Assembly: GCA_020632595.1 (NCBI GenBank)
Contig: JACKFF010000001.1
Location: 372,001 to 436,000, forward strand
From: Nitrospiraceae bacterium
GTDB lineage: Bacteria; Nitrospirota; Nitrospiria; Nitrospirales; UBA8639
DNA length: 64,000 nucleotides
Direction of reading: 5' to 3'
This document shows positions 36,087 to 45,263 of the stretch, in pieces. The translations under genes were made by a program, and so were the position numbers. Each line of letters starts with the position of its first letter. Position 1 is the first letter of the stretch. Under the pieces are notes generated by a model. That model saw only the letters and a list, made by a program, of their open reading frames with translations, had not been told where the DNA came from and ran no database searches.

Positions 36087-37979
36087 CTAATAAAATATCA
36101 TCGCACCTAAAATGACCGCCGCGCCGACAGTCATGGCCAGCGCATAATTCTGTGCTTGTCCGCTTTGAAGTCTTCGCGTCACCCATCCTCCCCAGGCCAC
36201 GGCTCGCGCCACTCCATTGACCGCACCATCAATCACCGCAATATCCACCCGTTTCCATAACCGATCCGCCAGATTCAATGTTGGCATGACCACGGTCCGG
36301 TCATAGGCTTCATCCACAAACCATTTATTCAAAGAGAACTGATACAGCGATCGCCACTGATTCGCCAGGCGGTCCGGCAAGCCGGGCGACTTGACATAGA
36401 CCCAATAGGCACCCGCAATCCCTAACAGGCCCATTGCGGTGGCCGTCAGCATAATGCCCATGGCCGCAGATCCTTCGTGATGACCTCCAGCAGCGGGAAA
36501 TGCGGGAGCCAAAAATTCCGGTATTCCCATGTATCCTGCGAGGATGCTCAGCACGGCAAGAAACAGAAGAGGAATCGTCATCGCTTTTGACGGTTCATGC
36601 ACATGCTTGGCATGGTGAGGATCCACTCGTGATTCTCCCCAAAATGTCACAAACACCAATCGAAAAGTGTAAAAAGCCGTCATGAGAGCCGTCAGTAATC
36701 CTAAGACGGCCAGAACTTTACCCAGGCCACTAGACATCCAGGCAGCCAGGAGTAATTCATCTTTACTGAAATATCCCGCAGTGAGAGGAAAACCGGACAG
36801 CGCCAGAGCCCCAATGAGAAAGGTCCAATACGTCACAGGCAGCTTATCCTTGAGTCCACCCATATGTTTCATATCTTGTTCATGATGAAGAGCAATAATC
36901 ACCGACCCACACCCGAGGAATAACAAGGCCTTAAATGCTCCGTGGGTCAGAAGATGATACATTCCGGCAATATAGCCACCCAGCCCACAGGCCATCATCA
37001 TGTAGCCAAGTTGACTGAGTGTGGAATAGGCCACAACCCGTTTGATATCGGTTTGCGTCAACGCGATGGTCGCGCCAATAAACATCGTGACTCCACCTAC
37101 CACTGCCACCACATCCATGGCCACGGGAGAAAGGTTAAATAACGGAGCAAATCTGGCAACCATAAAGACTCCTGCCGTCACCATCGTCGCGGCATGAATA
37201 AGTGCTGATATCGGAGTGGGACCTTCCATCGCATCCGGCAACCACACATGCAGAGGCACTTGCGCAGATTTCCCGACTGCTCCAACGAATAAAAAAAGGC
37301 AGATCAAGGTCATCACCGATATTTCCCAATGACCTCCGACAGAACCAAGAAGATTCACCAGGCCACCAGCCTTCTGATCCAACTGAGAAAACACTTCCTG
37401 ATAGTGCAAACTGCCAAAAGTGACAAAGACCAGCAGAATACCCAACATGAATCCGAAGTCCCCGACACGATTCACCAGAAACGCTTTGGTGGCCGCTGCC
37501 CTGGCTGACTCGCGCTCATACCAATGGCCGATTAACAGGTAGGAACAAAGACCCACGGCTTCCCAAAAAACAAACAGTTGCAGGAAATTATCGGACATCA
37601 CCAACATCAACATAGAAAAGGTAAAGAGCGCGATATTGCTAAAAAACCTGGCATAACCCGGCTCTCCATGCATGTAGCCAATCGTATAAACATGGACCAG
37701 TGAACTCACTATGGTGACGAGCAACAACATCGCGACCGTAAGCTGATCGATATATAACCCTAAGGCAATATGAAGGTTTCCCGAATCCGCCCACGTATAG
37801 AGAGGAATCTGAAGGGCCTGACCACCCGCCACGTCGGCAAGCGCCATGATGGAAAGAAGGAACGACCCCAGGACGGCAGGCACGGCCACCCAATGGCTTC
37901 GGTCTTTGATCCAATGGCCGAACAGCCCCAGGATGACAAAGGCCAGGAGTGGGAGAAGAGGAATTAAGGCGTAGAGCAT
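36087..37979 (-). CDS. nuoL: NADH-quinone oxidoreductase subunit L
   Basis: NuoL is the most distal pump subunit. The 630-residue protein has about 16 helices, including the antiporter core (LFVFWEAVGLCSYLLIGHWYER, GKSAQVPLHVWLPDAMEGPTP, LTQTDIKRVVAYSTLSQLGYM). The C-terminal part carries the lateral helix and anchor. It follows nuoK by 4 bp and precedes nuoM. Confidence 0.97.
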   Translation of the reverse strand: MLYALIPLLPLLAFVILGLFGHWIKDRSHWVAVPAVLGSFLLSIMALADVAGGQALQIPLYTWADSGNLHIALGLYIDQLTVAMLLLVTIVSSLVHVYTIGYMHGEPGYARFFSNIALFTFSMLMLVMSDNFLQLFVFWEAVGLCSYLLIGHWYERESARAAATKAFLVNRVGDFGFMLGILLVFVTFGSLHYQEVFSQLDQKAGGLVNLLGSVGGHWEISVMTLICLFLFVGAVGKSAQVPLHVWLPDAMEGPTPISALIHAATMVTAGVFMVARFAPLFNLSPVAMDVVAVVGGVTMFIGATIALTQTDIKRVVAYSTLSQLGYMMMACGLGGYIAGMYHLLTHGAFKALLFLGCGSVIIALHHEQDMKHMGGLKDKLPVTYWTFLIGALALSGFPLTAGYFSKDELLLAAWMSSGLGKVLAVLGLLTALMTAFYTFRLVFVTFWGESRVDPHHAKHVHEPSKAMTIPLLFLAVLSILAGYMGIPEFLAPAFPAAGGHHEGSAAMGIMLTATAMGLLGIAGAYWVYVKSPGLPDRLANQWRSLYQFSLNKWFVDEAYDRTVVMPTLNLADRLWKRVDIAVIDGAVNGVARAVAWGGWVTRRLQSGQAQNYALAMTVGAAVILGAMIFY

Positions 37980-37983
37980 CGCC

Positions 37984-38289
37984 TTACCATTTCAGCAACC
38001 GGAAGTCGTCAATGTTGGTACTGGCCGAATGCCGATAGAGCGCGATGATAATCGCCAGCCCTACCGCAACCTCCGCAGCAGCCACGGTAAGCGCAAAAAA
38101 CACGAACACCTGTCCGGAAAGATTACCCAAATAGGAAGAAAAGGCTACAAAATTAATATTCGTGGCATTCAACATCAACTCAATGGATAATAAAATGATG
38201 ATGATATTGCGTCGAATGAGCACTCCCACCAACCCGATTGAGAACACGATTCCGCTCAATACAAGATAGTAGCTCACGGGAACGTCCAT
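37984..38289 (-). CDS. nuoK: NADH-quinone oxidoreductase subunit K
   Basis: The 101-residue protein has three transmembrane helices with the family segments IGLVGVLIRRNIIIILLSIELMLNA (conserved Glu) and VAAAEVAVGLAIIIALYR, in normal order and length. NuoK lies in the proton-transfer chain next to NuoJ. Its start overlaps nuoJ's stop. Confidence 0.97.
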   Translation of the reverse strand: MDVPVSYYLVLSGIVFSIGLVGVLIRRNIIIILLSIELMLNATNINFVAFSSYLGNLSGQVFVFFALTVAAAEVAVGLAIIIALYRHSASTNIDDFRLLKW

Positions 38290-38822
38290 TAACCCTTGGC
38301 CTCCAATATCCCCTTTTTGGTGAGGATAACCGCACCCACCATCGCCACTAAGAGAATGAGAGACGCGATTTCAAATGGAAACAGATACGTGGAATACAGA
38401 AGCTCACCGATCGATTCCGTATTGCCCTGAGTCAAATGGGTCGGTTCTCCCTGATCAGGGAGATTCGCACCCAATGAGGATTCACCTTTCACCACCAGCA
38501 GGATCGCCTCTGCAAAGACCATACATCCCAGAAAGAGTCCTACAGTCAATTGGTGGTGAAAATGTACTTCACCCTTCAAATTGAGCAACATCACCACAAA
38601 AAGATAGAGCACCAGAATGGCGCCCGCATACACCAGGATTTGAATCACGGCCAGGAATTCCGCATGCAAGGTGACAAAAAGCCCGGCGACGTGGAAAAAC
38701 ATGACCAGGAGCGCCAGAGCACTAAACACCGGACTCCTCAGGGCCACGACAAGAGCCGCCGTTACCACAATCACACTGGCAAAATAGAAAAAAACTATCG
38801 TTCCCATCACCGGTTCATTCAA
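38289..38822 (-). CDS. nuoJ: NADH-quinone oxidoreductase subunit J
   Basis: The 177-residue membrane subunit has five helices, with the hallmark AEFLAVIQILVYAGAILVLYLFVVM (TM3, which carries the pi-bulge in the coupling mechanism) near residue 54. It overlaps nuoK by one base and follows nuoI by about 60 bp. Confidence 0.96.
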   Translation of the reverse strand: MNEPVMGTIVFFYFASVIVVTAALVVALRSPVFSALALLVMFFHVAGLFVTLHAEFLAVIQILVYAGAILVLYLFVVMLLNLKGEVHFHHQLTVGLFLGCMVFAEAILLVVKGESSLGANLPDQGEPTHLTQGNTESIGELLYSTYLFPFEIASLILLVAMVGAVILTKKGILEAKG

Positions 38823-38882
38823 AATTTTTGGCGATATTCATTGGCCGGCAGGTGGACCGAGTGCACCGCCAGGCCATAACGA

Positions 38883-39431
38883 CTACAGTTCTTTTTGCGG
38901 AATCTCTTTAAACCCTACGTTAAAATAGGCCACATTGGGATGTTGAAATTCGAGTCGCTTTTCCCGAACTGGAAAGTTGCGATCGCCAATAGCCAGAAGC
39001 TGCTCCTTATTTAATTGAAGCTGGCGCTTATCATAGACCGCCCATTCATACTCCTGAGTCATGCCCAACGCATCAACCGGACATGCCTTCACGCACAACC
39101 CGCAAAACAAACATCGGGTCATGTCCATGTAATATTCCTTGGAATACCGCTTCGTGGGTTCCCCCGGAACCTCGGCACTCACCACACGGATGACACGGGA
39201 GGGACAAGCCGCCTCACATAAATCACATCCCACGCACTTTTCTGTTCCATCATCGTAGCGCAGTAACGCCAACATACCGCGATAGTTGGACGGCAACTGT
39301 TTCTTCTCATGCGGGTATTGTAAGGTGATCGGCTTATAATGAAGGAAATGGGATAAGGTCGCCTTCATCCCTAACGCAATCTCATAGAATAGAAGCGTTT
39401 TGGCCCATTCCTTGAGTTTCATACCATTCAA
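38883..39431 (-). CDS. nuoI: NADH-quinone oxidoreductase subunit I (two [4Fe-4S])
   Basis: The 182-residue peripheral subunit has two ferredoxin-type motifs, CVGCDLCEAACPSRVI (about residue 77) and CLFCGLCVKACPVDAL (about 118), which ligate clusters N6a and N6b. An amphipathic N-terminal region attaches it to NuoH. It starts 5 bp after nuoH. Confidence 0.97.
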   Translation of the reverse strand: MNGMKLKEWAKTLLFYEIALGMKATLSHFLHYKPITLQYPHEKKQLPSNYRGMLALLRYDDGTEKCVGCDLCEAACPSRVIRVVSAEVPGEPTKRYSKEYYMDMTRCLFCGLCVKACPVDALGMTQEYEWAVYDKRQLQLNKEQLLAIGDRNFPVREKRLEFQHPNVAYFNVGFKEIPQKEL

Positions 39432-39436
39432 CCTTC

Positions 39437-40510
39437 TTAGCTCCCAGGAAAGAGAAATGCAATAATCGACGTCACCACAATATTAGCCAACGCGATGGGA
39501 AGGAGGACCTTCCACCCGAATCGCATGAGCTGGTCATATCGTAATCGCGGTAATGTGGCACGTAACCAAAAGAATAAAAAGAGGAAAAACGCCACTTTGA
39601 GGACAAACCACATGATGCCCTCAATCCAGAGGAGATGGCCCACCCCGATGTACTCCATAAGAGTGCCTGGATAGGGAGGATGCCAACCACCAAAAAACAA
39701 GACAGTGGCCACGCAAGACACCAAAATCATATTGCCGTATTCGGCCAGAAAGAAGAAGGCGAATCGCATGCCGCTATATTCCGTAAAGAATCCGGCCACC
39801 AACTCACTTTCCGCTTCCGGCAAATCAAATGGGGTTCGATTCGTTTCCGCTACTGCAGAAATAATAAACACGACGAACGCCACAGCTTGAGGGAACCCCC
39901 CTCCTCCGAAAAAGTACCAGTTCCAAAATCCTCCTGCCTGCGCATTGGTAATCGCCACGAGACTCAAGGAGCTTGAAAGGAGCAACACGCCGACAATTGA
40001 CAGCCCCACATTCAATTCGTAACTAATCAACTGGGCCGCAGACCGCAGGCCTCCAAGAAGGGAATACTTACTGTTTGATGACCACCCGCCCAAAATAATG
40101 CCGTATGCCCCGATTGACGCAAACGCCAGGATATAGAGAACGCCGATATTGATGTCGGTAATCACAAATGGTTTAAAGTTGACGCCGCCGACATCAATGG
40201 TCCAATCCGGGCCAAACGGAATCACCGCGAATCCGATGAGGGCAGGAACTAATGACAACACCGGCGCCATGCTAAACATGAACTTATTCGCTCCGGCTGG
40301 GATGATGTCTTCTTTGAAAAAGAGCTTTAGGCCGTCGGCGACCGGTTGCAAGATGCCATAAGGCCCGACTTCCATCGGCCCCATCCGATCCTGCATCCAA
40401 CCCAACACCTTTCGCTCCAGGAGGGTGAGTGCTGCGACAGTCAGAAGCACCGCCACCATCACCACGCCAATTTGGCTTAACGTTAAGGCTAATCGAATTC
40501 CCGTATCCAT
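39437..40510 (-). CDS. nuoH: NADH-quinone oxidoreductase subunit H
   Basis: NuoH forms the quinone chamber with NuoB/D. The 357-residue protein from ATG 40510 starts MDTGIRLALTLSQIGVVMV and has eight helices and LLERKVLGWMQDRMGPMEVGPYG, AETNRTPFDLPEAESELVAGFF and the EYSGMRFAFFFLAEY region. AGGAGAGGAG lies ten bases upstream of this start. An upstream frame of 12 codons is unlikely to be used. Confidence 0.96.
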   Translation of the reverse strand: MDTGIRLALTLSQIGVVMVAVLLTVAALTLLERKVLGWMQDRMGPMEVGPYGILQPVADGLKLFFKEDIIPAGANKFMFSMAPVLSLVPALIGFAVIPFGPDWTIDVGGVNFKPFVITDINIGVLYILAFASIGAYGIILGGWSSNSKYSLLGGLRSAAQLISYELNVGLSIVGVLLLSSSLSLVAITNAQAGGFWNWYFFGGGGFPQAVAFVVFIISAVAETNRTPFDLPEAESELVAGFFTEYSGMRFAFFFLAEYGNMILVSCVATVLFFGGWHPPYPGTLMEYIGVGHLLWIEGIMWFVLKVAFFLFLFFWLRATLPRLRYDQLMRFGWKVLLPIALANIVVTSIIAFLFPGS

Positions 40511-40561
40511 GCCGGATTCACTCCTCTCCTCTATATACCGACCCACATGCTGAGAACCGCC

Positions 40562-43252
40562 TCATGTTCCCACCACTTTTTCAACCAGAACGCGACCCAC
40601 TTTGAAATAGGGCACTTGCGTTTCCGAATCAACACTATACGGCAAGAGACGGCGGACCTCTTCATCAAAATGCTCAGGGAACATTACGACCCCTTGCGGG
40701 ATTCGCTCACGAAGCCCTACCGGGGTGATCACCTCACCCAAACGATTGCTCACCTTCACCGTGTCCCCTTCACCAATACCACGTCGCGCGGCATCTTCCG
40801 GATGCAGATAGAGTTTGCCAGTCGCTTCAACTTGCAGTAAGCCTTTGGCTTTTCGCGAAAATTTCCCGGAATGAAACAAGGATTGGGAAACCTGCAAGAT
40901 CATGTCTTCCGCACCAGCAGCGCCATCCTCTGTCGGCAATTGATACCGCGTAGCAATATCCCGCTGATAATCAGTCTTGAGATATCGGGCGATGACTGTC
41001 GAATCCGGTTGAGCAGGCAAGGGGGCAGGGCCCAGGGTACGCGTACCGGGGAGAAGATTATGGATCTCTTTGCCAATTTCCTTGACGTCTCCATATTCCA
41101 TCGGATCGTTCATCATCACCGACAGCGCGGAAAACACTTCCCAATCCGGTCGACTTTCCCCAACCAGATCAATGGCTTTTCGTACTGACTGAATATGCCC
41201 TTCCGTGTTGGTAAACGTTCCATCCTTTTCCGCATAGGAACAGGCTGGCAGAAGGACATGAGCTTGCCGGGCCGTTTCGGTGAGAAACAATTCCTGACAT
41301 ACCAGAAACTCAAGCTTCTCCAATGCCGCATGAATACCCGAAGACGGAGGCAAGGAGGCCAGCGGATTTTCACCAACCACAAACAAGGCTTTTAGTTTGC
41401 CGTGCTGCGCATCTTCAATCATTTGAGGGAGTGAAGATCCTGGTGTATCGGGAATGGGACGACCCCACGCTTGCGCCAAGCGCTTCCGCACGTCCGGGTC
41501 ACCCAGGGATTGCCCACCAGGCAACACCGACCCGGTTCCTCCCATTTCAAAGGCTCCTTGATCATTATTTTCTTCCGCCAGGGGAGCAAGTCCACAGCCG
41601 AGTTTAGTGAGTTTTCCGGTTACCAATAACAGGTCCAACAAATTCATGGTCATGCCGAATCCGCCCACAGATCGCAGGACTCCCGGTCCGACAAGAATCA
41701 CAACCTTCTGTCCTTTGGCAAACATCTGGGCTGCCTGAGTTAACACATCCGAAGCCAGTCCGGTTTGCGCGTGAATCGCATCCCAGGACAGGGCTTTCAG
41801 GCTGGCGGTCATGTCGTTGGCATACGACTGGGCGCTGGCCTGAAGTTCCGGATCCACCAGTTGCTGATCAATCACCGCTTTCAGCATGCCCAATACCGCC
41901 CCGGCATAGGCCGTGGGGTTGACGCCCAGATGATGGTGGGCCAGATTCACAATATTGCTGATGCTCCCAATAGCAGGTTCCAACGCTTCAATGGTGATGA
42001 GCTTCGCCCCTCGCCGCTTCACCGCTTCTTTGACCTTCAACCCTGAAATGGGATTGGTTTCCGTAATATTGGTCCCGACAAGTAAGAGGGTATCTGCGGA
42101 TAGAATATCGTCAAAGTTCACGGCCCAACGATGAGTGCCTTGCACGCGTTGCATGGCATGCACCGCATTCAGGTGGCCATACCGCACACTACTATCAATC
42201 CGATTGGTCCCCACCACGCCGCGCATGAATTTCTGAAAAACATAGATATCTTCATTCGTACATCGTCCCGTAATTAACCCGCCAATCGCATCGGGACCAT
42301 AGGTGGTTTTTATTTCCTTGAAACGCTGCCCCACCAACTCCAACGCCTCTTCCCATTGCACAGGGTGGAAGGCACCCTCTCGACGAACAAGAGGCGCCGT
42401 CAGCCGATCAGGATGAACGCTGACATGGTAGCCAAAGTAGCCACGGGCACACAGATCACCATTGTTGCGGCCGGCCCCGTGGGTGGAATTCACTTCGATT
42501 AAGTCATTATTCTTCGTTTGAAAGGTAATTTGGCACCCATCTCCACAATAGCCACAAACGGAATCAGTCCGCTTCAGCATCCATGGACGAAATTCATACA
42601 TGGAGACTCGACTGGTAATGGCTCCGACCGGACAAATCTGGATACATCCACCACAAAACTCACAATCCAGTTCATGGGCCCCGAAGGCTTTAATTTCCGT
42701 CATGGTGCCGCGTCCCACAGGCGCCAGGGCTTTCACATCCATGACCTGATCACAATAGCGCACGCATCGCAAACATTGGACACACCGGTTCATCTGCGTC
42801 TCAATCAGCGGACTGAAATACTCCTTCGGAAAGACCCGTTTGAGTTCCTTAAATCCGCTGGTCGTCGCGGTATATTCATGGGAAAAGTCCTGAAGATCGC
42901 AGCGCCCGCCTTGATCGCAGACGGGACAATCCAACGGGTGATTGGCCAAAATGAAATCCAACACCGATTTGCGGGCGCCCTGCACCACCGGGGAAGAAGC
43001 CGATTTCACCACCATGCCCTCCGCCACTTGGGTACTACAGGAGGTTTGCAACCTGGGCATTTTTTCAATTTCCACTAAACACATTCGACAATTAGCATCC
43101 GGGGTCAGTTTCGGGTGATAGCAAAAGTGCGGCACCATGACGCCAACCTGCCGCGCAGCCTCAATGACCAGCGTCCCTTTGGCAACCGTTGCCGATTTCC
43201 CATCAATCGTAAGCGTAATCATGTCCGTGATTGGTTTTGGGGTTGTGGCCAT
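40562..43252 (-). CDS. nuoG: NADH-quinone oxidoreductase subunit G (Fe-S/molybdopterin-fold)
   Basis: NuoG is the largest peripheral subunit. The 896-residue protein carries the N1b, N5 and N4 cysteine sets near the N-terminus (FCYHPKLTPDANCRMCLVE, HPLDCPVCDQGGRC, CVQCLRCVRYC and CEFCGGCIQICP). It also has VCGYCGDGC and a later LCARGYFGY near residue 235, which match the extra N7 cluster ligands found in E. coli and Thermus. The rest is a formate-dehydrogenase-like molybdopterin fold without evident cofactor. It lies 12 bp after nuoF; ATG 43252 is preferred over TTG 43267. Confidence 0.95.
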   Translation of the reverse strand: MATTPKPITDMITLTIDGKSATVAKGTLVIEAARQVGVMVPHFCYHPKLTPDANCRMCLVEIEKMPRLQTSCSTQVAEGMVVKSASSPVVQGARKSVLDFILANHPLDCPVCDQGGRCDLQDFSHEYTATTSGFKELKRVFPKEYFSPLIETQMNRCVQCLRCVRYCDQVMDVKALAPVGRGTMTEIKAFGAHELDCEFCGGCIQICPVGAITSRVSMYEFRPWMLKRTDSVCGYCGDGCQITFQTKNNDLIEVNSTHGAGRNNGDLCARGYFGYHVSVHPDRLTAPLVRREGAFHPVQWEEALELVGQRFKEIKTTYGPDAIGGLITGRCTNEDIYVFQKFMRGVVGTNRIDSSVRYGHLNAVHAMQRVQGTHRWAVNFDDILSADTLLLVGTNITETNPISGLKVKEAVKRRGAKLITIEALEPAIGSISNIVNLAHHHLGVNPTAYAGAVLGMLKAVIDQQLVDPELQASAQSYANDMTASLKALSWDAIHAQTGLASDVLTQAAQMFAKGQKVVILVGPGVLRSVGGFGMTMNLLDLLLVTGKLTKLGCGLAPLAEENNDQGAFEMGGTGSVLPGGQSLGDPDVRKRLAQAWGRPIPDTPGSSLPQMIEDAQHGKLKALFVVGENPLASLPPSSGIHAALEKLEFLVCQELFLTETARQAHVLLPACSYAEKDGTFTNTEGHIQSVRKAIDLVGESRPDWEVFSALSVMMNDPMEYGDVKEIGKEIHNLLPGTRTLGPAPLPAQPDSTVIARYLKTDYQRDIATRYQLPTEDGAAGAEDMILQVSQSLFHSGKFSRKAKGLLQVEATGKLYLHPEDAARRGIGEGDTVKVSNRLGEVITPVGLRERIPQGVVMFPEHFDEEVRRLLPYSVDSETQVPYFKVGRVLVEKVVGT

Positions 43253-43263
43253 TTTGGTTACAC

Positions 43264-44571
43264 TCAATGCGTGAAAACTGGAATTTCCTTGTTGCGTGGC
43301 ATTGTCTCTTGAGCCTCACGAATAAGGGCCTCATATTCCCCACGCCAATGGTGCAGTGTGCTCACAATGGGAGATACAGCCGCATCACCAAACGCACAGA
43401 CCGTCCGGCCCGGGATATTTCCGCAGAGTTCATCAAGGACTCCAATATCTTCAGGACGCCCTCGTTTGTTCCAGATCCGCTGAAGAGTCTGCACCAGCCA
43501 GGAAGTTCCTTCCCGGCAGGGTGTACATTTCCCACACGATTCATGGTAGAAGAATTCCATCAATCGCAGAGCAGCCCAAACCATATTCGTGCCTTCTTCC
43601 ATTACCGTGACACCGCCGGATCCCAGCATGGACCCCGCTAAAGCCACCGATTCAAAATCCATTTTCACATCTAAATGATCAGGCGTCAGAAATGGAGCCG
43701 ATGCTCCCCCAGGGATAAAGGCCTTCAGGGGCTTATCCGATCGCATACCCCCGCCCAAATCATAAATCAATTCACGAAAGGTGATGCCCATGGGCGTTTC
43801 ATAATTACCAGGCCGCTTCACATGTCCGCTTAAACAAAACACCCGCGTTCCGCAACTTTTAGGTGGAGAGCCAATCGAGGCAAACCACTCTCCCCCTCGA
43901 TTGATAATATGAGGAATATTCGCCATCGTCTCGACGTTATTCACCACAGTGGGGTTTTGATACAATCCATGTGTCGCCGGGAACGGGGGCTTAAAGCGAG
44001 GCATGCCCCGTTTGCCCTCTAGCGATTCGAGCAATGCCGTTTCTTCCCCGCAAATATAGGCTCCCGCACCAAGGTGAACATAGATATTGATCGTCAACCC
44101 GCTCCCGAAAATGTTGTCGCCCAGATACCCGGCCGCATAGGCTTCCTCAAGAGCCTTCTCAAGAATCTTCGCGCCGAGACGAAACTCTCCACGAATATAG
44201 ATATAAGCTGTTTGTGCGCCAATAGCGAAACAGGTAATGGCCATCCCTTCCAGCATTTGATGCGGATCACGTTCCATAAGTTGCCGGTCTTTAAATGTTC
44301 CCGGTTCGCTTTCATCCGCGTTACAGCACAAATATTTGGGACCAGGATGATTCTTCGGAATGAACCCCCATTTTACGCCGGTGGGGAAGCCGGCTCCCCC
44401 ACGACCACGCAAACCTGACTTTTTTACCACTTCAATTACCTGATCGGGCTGCATATCCTTGAGAACTGTCCGGAGAGCTCGATACCCACCGGTCCCTTCA
44501 TAGTCGGCCAACGAACCGTTGTATCCCGGTTGTTCCATATTCTTCAATAAGATTTTTTCGTAGGTGGCCAT
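43264..44571 (-). CDS. nuoF: NADH-quinone oxidoreductase subunit F (NADH/FMN site)
   Basis: NuoF binds NADH, FMN and cluster N3. The 435-residue protein has GRGGAGFPTGVKWGFIPK (FMN/NADH), the ESEPGTFKDRQLM segment, and the N3 ligands SCGKCTPCREGTSW and VCAFGDAA near the C-terminus. ATG 44571 (MATYEKILLKN) fits the family better than the upstream TTG. It follows nuoE by 81 bp. Confidence 0.96.
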   Translation of the reverse strand: MATYEKILLKNMEQPGYNGSLADYEGTGGYRALRTVLKDMQPDQVIEVVKKSGLRGRGGAGFPTGVKWGFIPKNHPGPKYLCCNADESEPGTFKDRQLMERDPHQMLEGMAITCFAIGAQTAYIYIRGEFRLGAKILEKALEEAYAAGYLGDNIFGSGLTINIYVHLGAGAYICGEETALLESLEGKRGMPRFKPPFPATHGLYQNPTVVNNVETMANIPHIINRGGEWFASIGSPPKSCGTRVFCLSGHVKRPGNYETPMGITFRELIYDLGGGMRSDKPLKAFIPGGASAPFLTPDHLDVKMDFESVALAGSMLGSGGVTVMEEGTNMVWAALRLMEFFYHESCGKCTPCREGTSWLVQTLQRIWNKRGRPEDIGVLDELCGNIPGRTVCAFGDAAVSPIVSTLHHWRGEYEALIREAQETMPRNKEIPVFTH

Positions 44572-44652
44572 AAAGACACTGTTTCGTGAACGGGCAGTGA
44601 TCAATAACCCATGAATTGCTGATCCACGCCTATTCCCTGCAAAAGACTTCTG

Positions 44653-45177
44653 TCATTTAGCAAGGGGCTGAGGATACATGAAGGGTCCTGATTTAAGCGA
44701 ACAGGTTCCGTCTCGCCTCAAATCGTCCAGGACGCGTCCGACCTTTTCTTCGGATAATTGCTCATAATAATCATCATTCACTTGCATCATGGGACCTGTC
44801 CCACAGGACCCAAGGCACTCCACCACGCTGAGGGTAAAAAAGTTATCTGCCGTTGTCTGACCCTGTGCAATGCCAAGTTTTTTCTGGATCCATCCCACCA
44901 CATCATCAGATCCGACTAACGCACACATAAGCGATTTGCAAACTTGAAGATGGAACTTCCCGATCGGCTTGAGATTGAACATGGTATAAAACGTGACGGT
45001 CTCAAACACTTGTGCCGGGGTCACATCCAAAATTTTGGCAATCTCCTGCATGGCCGATTCACTCACGAATCCCTCTTCACGCTGCGCCAAATTCAATAAC
45101 GGCAACAACGCCGATCGCTTTACGGGATAGCGGGATAGAATATCATCCACTTCGTTTTTGAAGCGCTCAAGTAGCAT
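44653..45177 (-). CDS. nuoE: NADH-quinone oxidoreductase subunit E ([2Fe-2S] N1a)
   Basis: The 174-residue thioredoxin-like subunit carries the four ligands of N1a: CKSLMC (about 95-100) and CLGSC (about 137-141). The N-terminal helical part (MLLERFKNEVDDILSRYPVKR) is typical. It is preceded by nuoCD with an 86-bp gap. Confidence 0.97.
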   Translation of the reverse strand: MLLERFKNEVDDILSRYPVKRSALLPLLNLAQREEGFVSESAMQEIAKILDVTPAQVFETVTFYTMFNLKPIGKFHLQVCKSLMCALVGSDDVVGWIQKKLGIAQGQTTADNFFTLSVVECLGSCGTGPMMQVNDDYYEQLSEEKVGRVLDDLRRDGTCSLKSGPFMYPQPLAK

Positions 45178-45263
45178 AGAACACTCGTGAGTTATAGCGA
45201 GCCGTCAACGCCCAATGGCCATGATGTCCATGCCCGCTTACCTTCATCACACCATTCTCCATG

